A DNA stretch of 64,000 nucleotides, from the NCBI RefSeq assembly GCF_020034655.1, contig NZ_JAIQDJ010000001.1, positions 310,001 through 374,000 of the forward strand. The letters are read 5' to 3'. Shown here one piece after another: positions 1 through 11,692 of this stretch. Positions within the stretch are counted from its first letter, which is position 1; each line of letters begins with the position of its first letter. Made by a program: the position numbers and the translations under genes. Below the pieces are notes generated by a model that was given only the letters and a program-made list of their open reading frames with translations, was not told the origin of the DNA and did not search any database. The DNA comes from Thermomonas beijingensis. Its GTDB lineage: Bacteria; Pseudomonadota; Gammaproteobacteria; Xanthomonadales; Xanthomonadaceae.

Positions 1-3194
<3,194 letters not shown>

Positions 3195-3195
<1 letters not shown>

Positions 3196-4028
3196 TGGAG
3201 CGTGTTGAACACCGCGCATGCTTCGGTGGCTGGCAGGACGTGTATCAACACGCATCAGCAACACTGGGCTGCGTGATGCGCTTTGCCATCTACCTGCCGC
3301 CACAAGCCGGGCACACCAAGGTGCCGGTGCTGTACTGGCTCTCGGGCCTGACCTGCAGCGAGCAGAACTTCATCACCAAAGCCGGTGCGCAGCGGTATGC
3401 GGCCGAACACGGTATCGCGATTGTTTGCCCGGACACCAGTCCGCGTGGTGATGCGGTGGCCGATGCCGAAGGTTATGACCTTGGCAAGGGTGCCGGGTTT
3501 TATGTCAACGCCACGCAAGCACCGTGGGCAGCGCACTACCAGATGCACGACTATGTGGCACATGAGTTGCCGGCGGTGATTGAAGCCAATTTCGCCGTGA
3601 CCAGCGCACGCGCCATCAGCGGGCATTCGATGGGCGGGCATGGTGCGCTCACGCTCGCGCTGCGCAACCCGGGGCTTTATCGCAGCGTGTCGGCGTTTTC
3701 GCCGATCGTGGCTCCGATGCAGGTGCCATGGGGGCAGAAGGCATTTGCCGCGTATCTGGGCGATGACGTTACGACGTGGGCGCAATACGACGCGTGCGCG
3801 CTGATCAAGGCGGCAGCGGAAAAATTACCGATCTTGATTGATCAGGGCGAGGCCGACGAATTTCTCGATGGCCAGTTGAAACCATGGCTGCTGAAGGGCG
3901 CGGCCGACGCGTCGGGTTATCCGGTGTGCCTGCGCATGCAGCCTGGCCATGACCACAGCTACTACTTCATCGCCAGTTTCATCGGCGAGCACATCGCCCA
4001 TCACGCATTCAATTTGAAATCGGTATAG
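3195..4028 (+). CDS. fghA: S-formylglutathione hydrolase
   Basis: Hydrolyses S-formylglutathione to formate and glutathione, completing glutathione-dependent formaldehyde removal. It is a 277-residue alpha/beta hydrolase of the esterase D family. The nucleophile is Ser145 in GHSMGG; Asp221 (DQGEADEFL) and His254 (GHDHSYYF) complete the triad. The N-terminus [14 protein letters not shown] is typical of the family and supports ATG 3195, which overlaps the frmA stop by one base. The last 28 bases overlap, in convergent orientation, the 3' end of the PP-loop gene on the other strand. Confidence 0.96.
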
Positions 4029-4675
4029 GCAAAGCGTCCATCGCGCAGCACGCTGTCGCCGCGTGCGATGGCGATGGGGTGATTGAACATCGGCCCGGCA
4101 AACACACAGGTGTGAAACTCACCGTGTTCGCCGCAGGGGTCAATGTGCTGGGGTAGGTCGCGCAGGAATGCGGTATCGAACACACGCCCTGCAAATGCAG
4201 CGTCCAGTTGGGTGGTGTCCACACAGCACAGCTGCGCGCGCAGGCCACCGGCAATCATCGTGCGCGCCAGGTGTGCGGTGTCGCTGCCAAACACAGGGAA
4301 CTGCGGCGTGATACCCAGTGATGCGCACAGGGTTTCGCGCCAGGCACGAATGTCGGGCAGGAATAAATCGCCATAGGCGATATGCGCAAGCTCCGGCCAG
4401 CGCGCTTGTGCGTGCCCAACGGCGTCGCTGAAACTGGCGATGTAGGCGGCGTTATCGGCCGCCTGCGGGATCCAGGCTTCGATCACCGGCAGGCCCGCCG
4501 CCTGTGCTTGTGCGTGCAGCAGCTCACGGCGAATACCTTGCATCGAAATGCGGTCGAAGCCTTCGGTCAGCGTGGTGAGCAGGCCCACCACGTCGAATTC
4601 GCCACGCTGGCGCAGCGCATGCAACGCCCACGCAGCATCCTTGCCGCCGCTCCATGAAAGCAGGGTGGGTGTCAT
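4001..4675 (-). CDS. Dph6-related ATP pyrophosphatase (PP-loop, diphthine--ammonia-ligase-like)
   Basis: Cytoplasmic protein of 224 residues of the PP-loop ATP pyrophosphatase superfamily, in the group related to eukaryotic/archaeal diphthamide amidase Dph6. The N-terminus carries the P-loop [12 protein letters not shown], and the interior has the group-specific [10 protein letters not shown] and PVFGSDT stretches. Bacteria lack diphthamide, so the true substrate is unknown; adenylation of some carboxylate or amide substrate is the family expectation. A TTG at 4690 is possible, but ATG 4675 starts the protein directly before the P-loop strand. It follows the small conserved gene at 4694-5038 by 18 bp and is probably cotranscribed with it. 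Confidence 0.8.
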   Translation of the reverse strand: MTPTLLSWSGGKDAAWALHALRQRGEFDVVGLLTTLTEGFDRISMQGIRRELLHAQAQAAGLPVIEAWIPQAADNAAYIASFSDAVGHAQARWPELAHIAYGDLFLPDIRAWRETLCASLGITPQFPVFGSDTAHLARTMIAGGLRAQLCCVDTTQLDAAFAGRVFDTAFLRDLPQHIDPCGEHGEFHTCVFAGPMFNHPIAIARGDSVLRDGRFAYTDFKLNA

Positions 4676-4693
4676 GCGGATGGTGCGCAAAAA

Positions 4694-5038
4694 TCAGGCG
4701 GCGGCAACGTCGCGTAATTGCCAGCCGTGGCCGGCCAACAGCGCCATGCGCTGGCGCAGCAGCGCGGACGGCAGGTGGGTGACCACTTCCAGCTCCACAT
4801 GCAGGTCGTTTTGATGCCCGAGCACTTGCGCACCGGGATCGGTAGCACCCAGTGCGGGATCCACATCATCGGGATCGCTCTGCTTTGCACTCCAGCGTTC
4901 GAACAGTGTGCTGGTGCGCAATGCTTGCTGCAGCTCATCGGCAAAGCCATCGGCACCTTGCGAGTGGAAGCTTAGATCGGCGTCGCCGCCGCGGGCCATG
5001 GCGGGATCAGGCAGGCGGATGTAATAACGGGTAGGCAT
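4694..5038 (-). CDS. Conserved hypothetical protein, 114 aa
   Basis: Unrecognised small soluble protein (MPTRYYIRLPDP start). It has no signal peptide or membrane segment and an acidic middle rich in Asp and Gly. The C-terminal half (HVELEVVTHLPSALLRQ) looks like a beta-strand-helix unit. ATG 5038 starts the frame and the stop lies 18 bp before the PP-loop gene, so the two probably form an operon. The coding call rests on a clean start, operon spacing and lack of a better frame; a role linked to the PP-loop enzyme is only inference. Confidence 0.65.
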   Translation of the reverse strand: MPTRYYIRLPDPAMARGGDADLSFHSQGADGFADELQQALRTSTLFERWSAKQSDPDDVDPALGATDPGAQVLGHQNDLHVELEVVTHLPSALLRQRMALLAGHGWQLRDVAAA

Positions 5039-5095
5039 GAAGGATCCGATTGCGAGGGGGTGTGGAGATGCAAGCTGACATCCTGGCAGCCGTGC

Positions 5096-6037
5096 TTAAT
5101 CGAACTTGCGCGGCTCGGCAGCAAACGCCAGCACGATGGCCCCCTTGCCCACGTTCACCAGTCCGCTCAGGCCCATGAAGCTTTCGAACACCTCTACATT
5201 GTGTTCGGTACATGTGGCACGCAAACGGTCGTAGCCGGGTAGTTTGCGCATATCGTTCAAGTCGCCGCCGTAACTCAGGCTCATGGTGGGGGTCAGCAGG
5301 CCCGCACGCACTTGTTTACAGGCGAAATCGAACATTTTTTCGGTGGCGGCGTTGAACCCCTTGACCTTGGCTACCGGGCCGGTGTCACCCTTGTTGCAAT
5401 GCAGGATGGGCTTGATGTCCAACGCCGTGCCCAGCGCCGCGCTGAAGAAGCTGACGCTCTTGTCACCACGCTTCTTGATCCGGTTGCGCAGGTAATGCAA
5501 ATCCGGCGGCACCATGTAGCCTTGAATATTGCTGGCCAAGCTTTCCAGGTGAGCACGAATCTTGGGCGGTGTTTCACCCGCTGCACGCATGCGTGCGGCC
5601 TCAACCACCAGCACGCCGACCGCCGCAAATACGTTTTGACTATCAATCACACGCAATGCAAACGGGGTGGTGTTGCCGCTTGCTGCGCGCACCGGTTTGT
5701 AATCGTTGAGGATGGTGTAACTGGCCTGCACCGCGTTGTCGTGAATACCGCTGCGCGTGCGGGTGGTGGTGATGCAAAACACGTAATCGTAGTCATGCAC
5801 CAATTTACCCAGGAACAAGTCGTGTACTTGCTGCACGGTGTAGGGCGTAGTTTCGGCCTCGAATGCGCGTTCGGCGGTTTCGCCGGTGAGAAAGCTCATG
5901 GTGGCTTCCTCATTGCGGGTATCGGCTAGGATCGCCTGCCCGATCTGGATTGTCACCGGCAAGATCACGATCTGTTCGCGATCGATAAAATCATTTGGAA
6001 GATCGCAGGCCGAATCAGTGATGATGCCGATACGCAT
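5096..6037 (-). CDS. DegV family protein (fatty-acid binding)
   Basis: DegV/FakB-type proteins bind a fatty acid in the cleft between two domains; in Firmicutes they present it to a fatty-acid kinase. The 313-residue protein opens with IGIITDSACDLP, the hallmark N-terminal strand, and has a lipid-head-contacting threonine motif near TTPYTVQQ. I chose ATG 6037 rather than the longer frame to 6115 because the family always starts directly before GIITDS, and AAGGGG lies about 6 bp upstream. No FakA kinase is in the window. Divergent from the AMP nucleosidase gene across a 218-bp gap. Confidence 0.88.
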   Translation of the reverse strand: MRIGIITDSACDLPNDFIDREQIVILPVTIQIGQAILADTRNEEATMSFLTGETAERAFEAETTPYTVQQVHDLFLGKLVHDYDYVFCITTTRTRSGIHDNAVQASYTILNDYKPVRAASGNTTPFALRVIDSQNVFAAVGVLVVEAARMRAAGETPPKIRAHLESLASNIQGYMVPPDLHYLRNRIKKRGDKSVSFFSAALGTALDIKPILHCNKGDTGPVAKVKGFNAATEKMFDFACKQVRAGLLTPTMSLSYGGDLNDMRKLPGYDRLRATCTEHNVEVFESFMGLSGLVNVGKGAIVLAFAAEPRKFD

Positions 6038-6255
6038 TTCACACCCCTTGAAATTTAAGACCATCCACTGATCAACGTACCGTAAATGTGCGCGTTTTGC
6101 ACCGATCGGCATCACGTTTCGATGTTGCGATGCCGCAAACCTTCACCTGCAATGAACACTAGTGGCATGCTGAACGCCGTAGCCCCGCATCCACTTGGAC
6201 GATGCGCCGGCAAGAGGGCCATTCCGTAGGCCGACAGGAGACCAAAAGAACACGC

Positions 6256-7032
6256 ATGAAAAGCAAACAAGACATTGTCGGCAATTGGCTGCCTCGCTAT
6301 ACCGGGGTGCCGCTGGACGGCTTCGGCCAGCATATTTTGTTGACCAATTTCGGCGGTTATCTGGCGCATTTTTCCAAGATGACTGGCGCGCCGATTGTGG
6401 GGTTGGACCGGCCAATGCCCAGTGCCACCATCGACGGCATCACCTTGATCAATTTCGGCATGGGTAGCCCGAATGCGGCCACGGTGATGGACCTGCTCTC
6501 GGCGATCTGCCCGAAGGCGGTGTTGTTTCTGGGCAAATGCGGCGGTTTGAAGCGGAAAAACCAATTGGGTGATCTGGTGCTGCCGATTGCCGCGATCCGT
6601 GGCGAAGGCACCAGCGACGACTACCTGCCACCACAAGTACCGGCGTTGCCTGCGTTTGCGATGCAGCGCGTGATTTCGACCAGCATCCGCGACCTAGAGC
6701 TGGATTACTGGACCGGCACCGTGTTCACCACCAACCGCAGGGTGTGGGAGCATGACGATGAGTTCAAGGAAAAGCTGCGCGCGATGCGTTGCATGGCGAT
6801 TGATATGGAAACCGCCACCATCTTCGCGGCCGGCTTTGCCAACCGGATTCCGTGTGGCGCGCTGCTCCTGGTGTCCGATCAGCCGATGATTCCGGAAGGG
6901 GTGAAGACTGAAGCCTCCGATGCCAAGGTGTCCGCCGAGTTCGTGCAAAACCACATCAAGGTTGGTATCGAAGCACTCAAGCTGATTCGCCGCAATGGCA
7001 AGTCGGTACGGCATTTGAGGTTCGACGAGTGA
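6256..7032 (+). CDS. amn: AMP nucleosidase, short form
   Basis: Cleaves the N-glycosidic bond of AMP to adenine and ribose 5-phosphate, a purine turnover step. The 258-residue protein contains the phosphorylase-like core: FGMGSPNAATV, LGKCGGLK near residue 100, the acidic IDMETAT motif that binds ribose, and LLLVSDQPM. It corresponds to the short AMP nucleosidase type without the extra N-terminal domain of the roughly 480-residue E. coli enzyme. ATG 6256 is preceded by AGGAG at 6236-6240, about 15 bases away, slightly long; an in-frame start at 6202 is possible but gives a non-conserved arginine-rich extension. Its stop overlaps the next start (GTGA). Confidence 0.88.
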   Translation: MKSKQDIVGNWLPRYTGVPLDGFGQHILLTNFGGYLAHFSKMTGAPIVGLDRPMPSATIDGITLINFGMGSPNAATVMDLLSAICPKAVLFLGKCGGLKRKNQLGDLVLPIAAIRGEGTSDDYLPPQVPALPAFAMQRVISTSIRDLELDYWTGTVFTTNRRVWEHDDEFKEKLRAMRCMAIDMETATIFAAGFANRIPCGALLLVSDQPMIPEGVKTEASDAKVSAEFVQNHIKVGIEALKLIRRNGKSVRHLRFDE

Positions 7033-7571
7033 ACCCGGATATGGCGAAGGGTTTACTGGCGTTCTGGCGCGAAGCCGGCATGGGGAAATGGTTTCGTGGT
7101 GGCGCGGCATTTGACGCCGAATGTCGCGAGCGCTGGCAGGAGGCACATTTTTCCGCCGCCCGTCGTGAATGTGATGCTTGGATGCAGGCGGCCGACAGTG
7201 CGCTGGCACTGGTGGTGTTGCTGGATCAGATTCCGCGCAATATTTTTCGTGGCAGTGGCCATGCCTTTGCCACCGATCCGCTGGCTTTGCTGCATGCCAA
7301 TCATGCAATCGCCGCGGGCTTTGATGCGCAGGTGGATCCTGCGCTGCAGATGTTCTTTTACCTGCCGTTTGAACATTCGGAGGTGTTGGCCGACCAGCAA
7401 CGGGCGGTGGCGCTGTTCACCGCGCTGGATAATCCCGATTTGCTGGGCTATGCGGTGGCGCACCGCGACGTGATTGCGCAGTTCGGCCGTTTCCCGCATC
7501 GCAATGCTGCGCTCGGGCGCACCAACACGCCCGACGAGCAGGCGTGGTTGGATGCCGGTGGCGGGTTTTGA
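7029..7571 (+). CDS. DUF924 family protein
   Basis: Conserved soluble protein of 180 residues whose all-helical, TPR-like fold is known but whose function is not. DUF924 landmarks are FWREAGMGKWF near the N-terminus, LVVLLDQIPRNIFRG in the middle, FYLPFEHSE, and the RFPHRNAALGR motif near the C-terminus. The start is GTG at 7029, overlapping the TGA of the AMP nucleosidase gene as GTGA, so it is translationally coupled to it. The coupling suggests a shared regulon and hints at a purine- or nucleoside-related job, but nothing in the protein itself shows this. Confidence 0.9.
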   Translation: MNPDMAKGLLAFWREAGMGKWFRGGAAFDAECRERWQEAHFSAARRECDAWMQAADSALALVVLLDQIPRNIFRGSGHAFATDPLALLHANHAIAAGFDAQVDPALQMFFYLPFEHSEVLADQQRAVALFTALDNPDLLGYAVAHRDVIAQFGRFPHRNAALGRTNTPDEQAWLDAGGGF

Positions 7572-8495
7572 TCAGTAGCGCGGCACCGATGAATCCAGCT
7601 CTGCCCACGCCACAATCCCGCCGGTCACGTTGTAAAGCTCCTTGAAGCCCAATGCACGGAAGTGCTCGGCCGCTTGCTGGCTGCGTGCGCCGGCTTGGCA
7701 CAGGAAGGCCAGTGCGGTGTCCTTCGGCAGTGCTTCAATTTCTTCCACGCCGTCATCGAAGGTGCGGTGCGCGACCGGTACCTGCGCCAGTGCGCGTTCC
7801 TCGGCGGGGCGCACATCGACCAAGGTCAACGTGCCGGCCTGCACCCGTTCACGCACTTGCGCCGGGGTCAGTGGCTTGACCTTGGCGGGAGCGTTGGGGT
7901 TGTCGATGATCAAGCCTTTGCCACGTGCATCGTCGGCCCAATCAATGGTCAGGCCGCGTGCGCGTTGGGCGCTGACTAGATCGAACTGGGCGCGGATACC
8001 GGCGGCCTCCGTGGCGATGGCCGTGCTATCCACCGGGGCCAGTTGCAGGCGTGCATTGAAGCCTTGATCGACCTCGATTTGCAGTGCATAGCCCTCGCCG
8101 GCATTGGCAAGTGCTTGCTTCAGCATCTCGGCGGCGGCATCAGTAATCGTGATCTGCGGTGGCGTGCGGTCGGGTGCCGGCAGCCCCAGCGCCGCGTGCA
8201 ATTCACCGCTGGCAGCCATCTGGGTGACGATGTCACAGCCCCCGACCAGCTCGCCATGGATGTACAGCTGCGGGATGGTTGGCCAGTCGCCGTAAATTTT
8301 GATGCCGTCGCGGATGTCCGGATCGGCCAGCACGTTGACATGGGCATAGGTCGCGCCGGTGGCATCCATCGCCGCGGCGGTCTTCGCCGAAAACCCGCAT
8401 TGCGGGGCCTCCGGCGTGCCCTTCAAGAACAGCACCACCGGGTTGGCAGACAGAACGGATTCAATGCGGGCGCGCAGGGCGGGGTCGAGCGACAT
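7572..8495 (-). CDS. Three-domain fusion: Grx4-type monothiol glutaredoxin + cysteine-less A-type-carrier-like domain + rhodanese
   Basis: Residues 1-110 form a monothiol glutaredoxin with the CGFS active site (Cys33), the type that binds a [2Fe-2S] cluster with glutathione. Residues about 112-207 (ITITDAAAEML to IIDNPNAP) resemble the HesB/IscA A-type carrier fold, but the three cluster-binding cysteines are absent, as in the N-terminal domain of NfuA. Residues about 212-307 are a GlpE-like rhodanese with active-site loop CQAGARS (Cys266). The combination implies a role in iron-sulfur cluster delivery or sulfur transfer in the cytoplasm. ATG 8495 starts the CGFS domain. Standalone Grx4 is about 110 residues, so this is nearly three times larger. 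Confidence 0.9.
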   Translation of the reverse strand: MSLDPALRARIESVLSANPVVLFLKGTPEAPQCGFSAKTAAAMDATGATYAHVNVLADPDIRDGIKIYGDWPTIPQLYIHGELVGGCDIVTQMAASGELHAALGLPAPDRTPPQITITDAAAEMLKQALANAGEGYALQIEVDQGFNARLQLAPVDSTAIATEAAGIRAQFDLVSAQRARGLTIDWADDARGKGLIIDNPNAPAKVKPLTPAQVRERVQAGTLTLVDVRPAEERALAQVPVAHRTFDDGVEEIEALPKDTALAFLCQAGARSQQAAEHFRALGFKELYNVTGGIVAWAELDSSVPRY

Positions 8496-8536
8496 GGGGC
8501 AAGTCCAAACGCAATAAGGAGAGTTTGCAATTCTAC

Positions 8537-8554
8537 GCCGCCAACGCTGGCGGC
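8537..8554 (-). terminator. Hairpin after the SGNH hydrolase gene
   Basis: Perfect inverted repeat GCCGCCA / TGGCGGC with a 4-base loop in the 72-bp gap between the SGNH hydrolase stop and the glutaredoxin start. There is no U-tract, so its role as an intrinsic terminator is uncertain; it may stabilise the mRNA end or have no function. Confidence 0.35.
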
Positions 8555-8567
8555 AGGCTGACCGGGA

Positions 8568-9188
8568 TCAAGAGGCAGCAAGCAAGCCTTTTGCGACCGG
8601 CAGCACCGCATCGACCCAGCGGGTGTACTGCGCCAGCGAGGGGTGCAGCCTGTCTTCCACCAGCATTTGCAATGTGTTGCCGGCATCACGGCTGATGCCG
8701 GTGATATCGACAAAAGCCACGTTGTGGGTGGCACACACGGTCTGTGCAGCGGCGTTGTAGGTATCGATTTCCTGCGCGATACGGCGTGGGCTACGCAATT
8801 CTTGTCGTGCGAACGGGGTGACCCCCCAATCAGGGATCGACAGCACCAGCACGCGCTCTGCGTGCCCACCCGCCAGCGCGATGGCGCGTTGTAGCAGGCC
8901 AGTGAATTCGTCGATGTAATTGACCAGTGCACGCCCGCGGTATTGGTTGTTGACGCCAATCAGCAGGCTCACGAAGTTCCACTCGCCCAGCGGCTCGGCC
9001 GCGTCCATCGCCGCAGCCAATGCGTCGGTGGTCCAGCCGGTTTGGGCGATGATGCGTGGCTCGGCAACAGGGATACCGGCTGCGTGCAGGCGTGCAGCCA
9101 GTTGCATTGGCCAACGGTCTGTGCCGTCGACCCCTTCGCCAATGGTGTAGGAATCGCCCAGCGCAAGGTAGGCGAGGCGGCGCGACAT
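8568..9188 (-). CDS. SGNH/GDSL-family hydrolase
   Basis: Predicted esterase or lipase of 206 residues. Block I is LALGDSYTIGEG with the nucleophilic serine (GDS). The second-block glycine is present (IAQTGWT), block III appears as IGVNNQYRG, and block V is DRLHPSLAQY with the catalytic Asp and His. No signal peptide is evident, so it is likely cytoplasmic. ATG 9188 overlaps the stop of the upstream aminotransferase (TGATG), which makes the two translationally coupled. Substrate unknown; deacylation of a small ester is the family-level expectation. Confidence 0.88.
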   Translation of the reverse strand: MSRRLAYLALGDSYTIGEGVDGTDRWPMQLAARLHAAGIPVAEPRIIAQTGWTTDALAAAMDAAEPLGEWNFVSLLIGVNNQYRGRALVNYIDEFTGLLQRAIALAGGHAERVLVLSIPDWGVTPFARQELRSPRRIAQEIDTYNAAAQTVCATHNVAFVDITGISRDAGNTLQMLVEDRLHPSLAQYTRWVDAVLPVAKGLLAAS

Positions 9189-10447
9189 CACGCCACCGCG
9201 CTTTGCCGCTGCGTGCGTTCGGCGCGGCGGGTCAGCACGCGGTCGATGCGAGTGAATACTTCACGCAGCATCGGTGCTTCGGGCAGCAATGTCACCCGGA
9301 AGTGGTCGCGATACGGCACGTTGAAGCTGGTGCCGGGCACGATCAGCACGTCTTCCTGCTCCAGCATTTCCAGCGCAAATTCGTGGTCGTCAAAGCCTTG
9401 CGCGGCCGCACCTACCACGCGTGGGAAGCCGTACAGCGCGCCTGCCGGCGGCACCAGCGACAGGTGCGGACTGGCCGCGCAGCTTTCGATCAAGGCCTTG
9501 CGGGTGTCATGCAGGCGGCCACCGGGGCGCACCAGCGCGCCAATGGTATCGGTGCCGTGCAAGGCTTGCTCAATTGCGAACTGTCCCGGCACGTTGGCGC
9601 ACAGGCGCAGCGCGCCGAGCAGATCCAGTGCGTGGTGGAAGTCACCGCAGGCCAGCGGGTCGCCGCTCAGTACCGCCCAGCCCACCCGCCAGCCGCAGGC
9701 ACGGTGCACCTTCGACAATCCGCCGAAGCTCATGCACGGCAGGTCGCCGGCCAGCGGCGCCACCGGTTGGAACACGGCATCGTCGTACAGGATGCCGTCG
9801 TAGATTTCATCGACCAGCAGCAACAGGCGATAACGGCGGGCGATTTCGACGATGCGCTCCAGCAGTGCGCGCGGGTAATTTGCGCCGGTCGGGTTGTTGG
9901 GGTTGATCAAGACAATGGCGCGGGTACGTGAGGACACCAGTGACTCGATCTGCTCGGGATCGGGCAGGAAACCGTTGTCGCGGTCGCATTTGTAATAGAC
10001 CGGGCGACCATCGTTGAGGATGGTGGCCGCCGACCACAGCGGGTAGTCGGGCGAGGGTACCAACACTTCTTCGCCGGGGTTGAGCAGGGCGCGCAGCGAG
10101 ATGTCGATCAGTTCCGACACGCCATTGCCGACGAACACGCGCTCCGGCGAGGCATTGGGCGTGCCGCGCTGCTTGTGAAACGCAGCAATCGCCTCGCGCG
10201 CTTCCGGCAGGCCTTGCTGATGGGTGTAGGGGTCGGTGCGGGCGATGCCGCCGGCGATGGCGGCTTGCAGATGTTCAGGCGCACGGAACCCGAACGCGCC
10301 GGGGTTGCCGATGTTCAGTTTGATGAGCTTGCGGCCCTGGCCTTCCAACTCCCGCGCTCGCCGTGCCAATTCCCCCCGGATTTCATAGCGAACTTCGGTC
10401 AAACGGGTACGGGTGGCGATCTTGTTGCGGGGGTTGAAGGTGGACAT
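9188..10447 (-). CDS. PLP-dependent class I/II aminotransferase, AlaA-like
   Basis: Fold-type I aminotransferase of 419 residues, closest by motif to the glutamate-pyruvate (alanine) aminotransferase AlaA group. Visible are LNIGNPGAFGF near the N-terminus, DPYTHQQGLPEAREAIA, the substrate/PLP motif INPNNPTGANY, the aspartate contacting the pyridine nitrogen in VDEIYDGI, and the PLP lysine in SFGGLSKVHRACGWRVGW. The C-terminal GTSFNVPYRDHFRVTLL is also typical. The substrate is not proven by sequence; alanine synthesis is the best guess. It heads a two-gene operon with the SGNH hydrolase and is divergent from rsgA across 144 bp. Confidence 0.9.
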   Translation of the reverse strand: MSTFNPRNKIATRTRLTEVRYEIRGELARRARELEGQGRKLIKLNIGNPGAFGFRAPEHLQAAIAGGIARTDPYTHQQGLPEAREAIAAFHKQRGTPNASPERVFVGNGVSELIDISLRALLNPGEEVLVPSPDYPLWSAATILNDGRPVYYKCDRDNGFLPDPEQIESLVSSRTRAIVLINPNNPTGANYPRALLERIVEIARRYRLLLLVDEIYDGILYDDAVFQPVAPLAGDLPCMSFGGLSKVHRACGWRVGWAVLSGDPLACGDFHHALDLLGALRLCANVPGQFAIEQALHGTDTIGALVRPGGRLHDTRKALIESCAASPHLSLVPPAGALYGFPRVVGAAAQGFDDHEFALEMLEQEDVLIVPGTSFNVPYRDHFRVTLLPEAPMLREVFTRIDRVLTRRAERTQRQSAVA

Positions 10448-10591
10448 CGCGGCAAACAGAGCGGAAGTGGGAGGCTAAGCCTAACGGAAATAGGGCGGAA
10501 GGCGGGATAAACACCGCGACAAGTACGGTTGCTGCCGGGCGCAAACACCGTTCAAGGCTAGAATCCGCCGGATGCACGCAATTTTTCTTCC

Positions 10592-11692
10592 ATGACACCC
10601 CTGTCTGCCATCGGCTGGCACTGGACACCAGCAACGCTGCCGCCAGCTTGGGCCGCGTTGGGTGCCGCGCATCCGCAGGCGCGGCCGGCGCGGGTGGTGG
10701 AGCAGCATCGCAGTGGCTATCGGGTTTCTGAGGTCATCGACGTCGTGCATCCGGCGGAATCGTTGCCCGAATGGCAGCGCGCCGGCAGTTATCGCAAAGG
10801 CGAGATCAACCCCGAGGCGCGACCGGCGGTGGGCGACTGGGTGTTGGTGGAGGGCAGTGCGCCCAAATCACTGCGCATCGTGGCTTTGTTGCCACGGTTT
10901 TCGGCGATCAAGCGCGGCGCCGCCGGCGAGCATTACCGCCAGCAAGTGATCGCGGCGAATATCGATACCGTGTTTGTGGTGTGCGGTCTGGATGGTGATT
11001 TCAATCCGCGCCGGATCGAACGCTACCTGTTGTTGGTGGGCGGCAGCGGGGTGCAGCCGGTCATCGTGCTGACCAAATCCGACAAGCCCGAGGCCGAAGT
11101 GGAGGCAGCCTTGGCGGCGCTGCGCACGCTGGACGTGCCGGTGCTGGCGTTGAATGCAAAAGACCCCGCCAGTGCCAGTGCGCTGGCGCCGTGGCTGGCG
11201 GCGGGGCAAAGTATTGTGCTGGTGGGGAGCTCCGGCGCGGGTAAATCCACCCTGACCAATACCTTGCTTGGCAATGAAAAAATGAAAACCGGCGCAGTGC
11301 GCGAGCGCGATGCACGCGGCCGGCACACCACCACCCATCGCGCCTTGATGGCCTTGGCATCTGGCGCATGTTTGATCGACACCCCCGGCATGCGCGAGCT
11401 CAAACCCACCGGCGAAGAAGATGTGGCAGAGAGCTTTGCCGACATCGAAGCCTTGGCGCAGCAATGCAGGTTCCGCGATTGCAAACACACCAACGAGCCC
11501 GGCTGCGCAGTGCGCGTGGCGATTGCATCTGGCGTGTTGGAGGCGGGCCGCGTGGACAACTTTTTAAAGCTGGATGCAGAAGTCACCGGAGCAGCCAACC
11601 AACTGGCCACGCGGTTGGCGCAGAAGGCGCAGGCGCGGGTGCAGGGCAAGGCGCTACACAAACGGCTGGATGCAAAATATGACCGCCATTGA
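10592..11692 (+). CDS. rsgA: Ribosome small subunit-dependent GTPase A
   Basis: Late 30S-subunit assembly GTPase. The 366-residue protein shows the circularly permuted GTPase order that defines the family: the G4 motif TKSD (161-164) precedes the P-loop GSSGAGKS (212-219), followed by G3 DTPG (263-266). An N-terminal OB-fold (about 35-110) precedes the GTPase domain, and a zinc site (Cys292, Cys297, His299, Cys305) lies after it. ATG 10592 begins shortly before the OB-fold. The 3' end overlaps the next gene by 14 bases, suggesting translational coupling. Confidence 0.96.
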   Translation: MTPLSAIGWHWTPATLPPAWAALGAAHPQARPARVVEQHRSGYRVSEVIDVVHPAESLPEWQRAGSYRKGEINPEARPAVGDWVLVEGSAPKSLRIVALLPRFSAIKRGAAGEHYRQQVIAANIDTVFVVCGLDGDFNPRRIERYLLLVGGSGVQPVIVLTKSDKPEAEVEAALAALRTLDVPVLALNAKDPASASALAPWLAAGQSIVLVGSSGAGKSTLTNTLLGNEKMKTGAVRERDARGRHTTTHRALMALASGACLIDTPGMRELKPTGEEDVAESFADIEALAQQCRFRDCKHTNEPGCAVRVAIASGVLEAGRVDNFLKLDAEVTGAANQLATRLAQKAQARVQGKALHKRLDAKYDRH

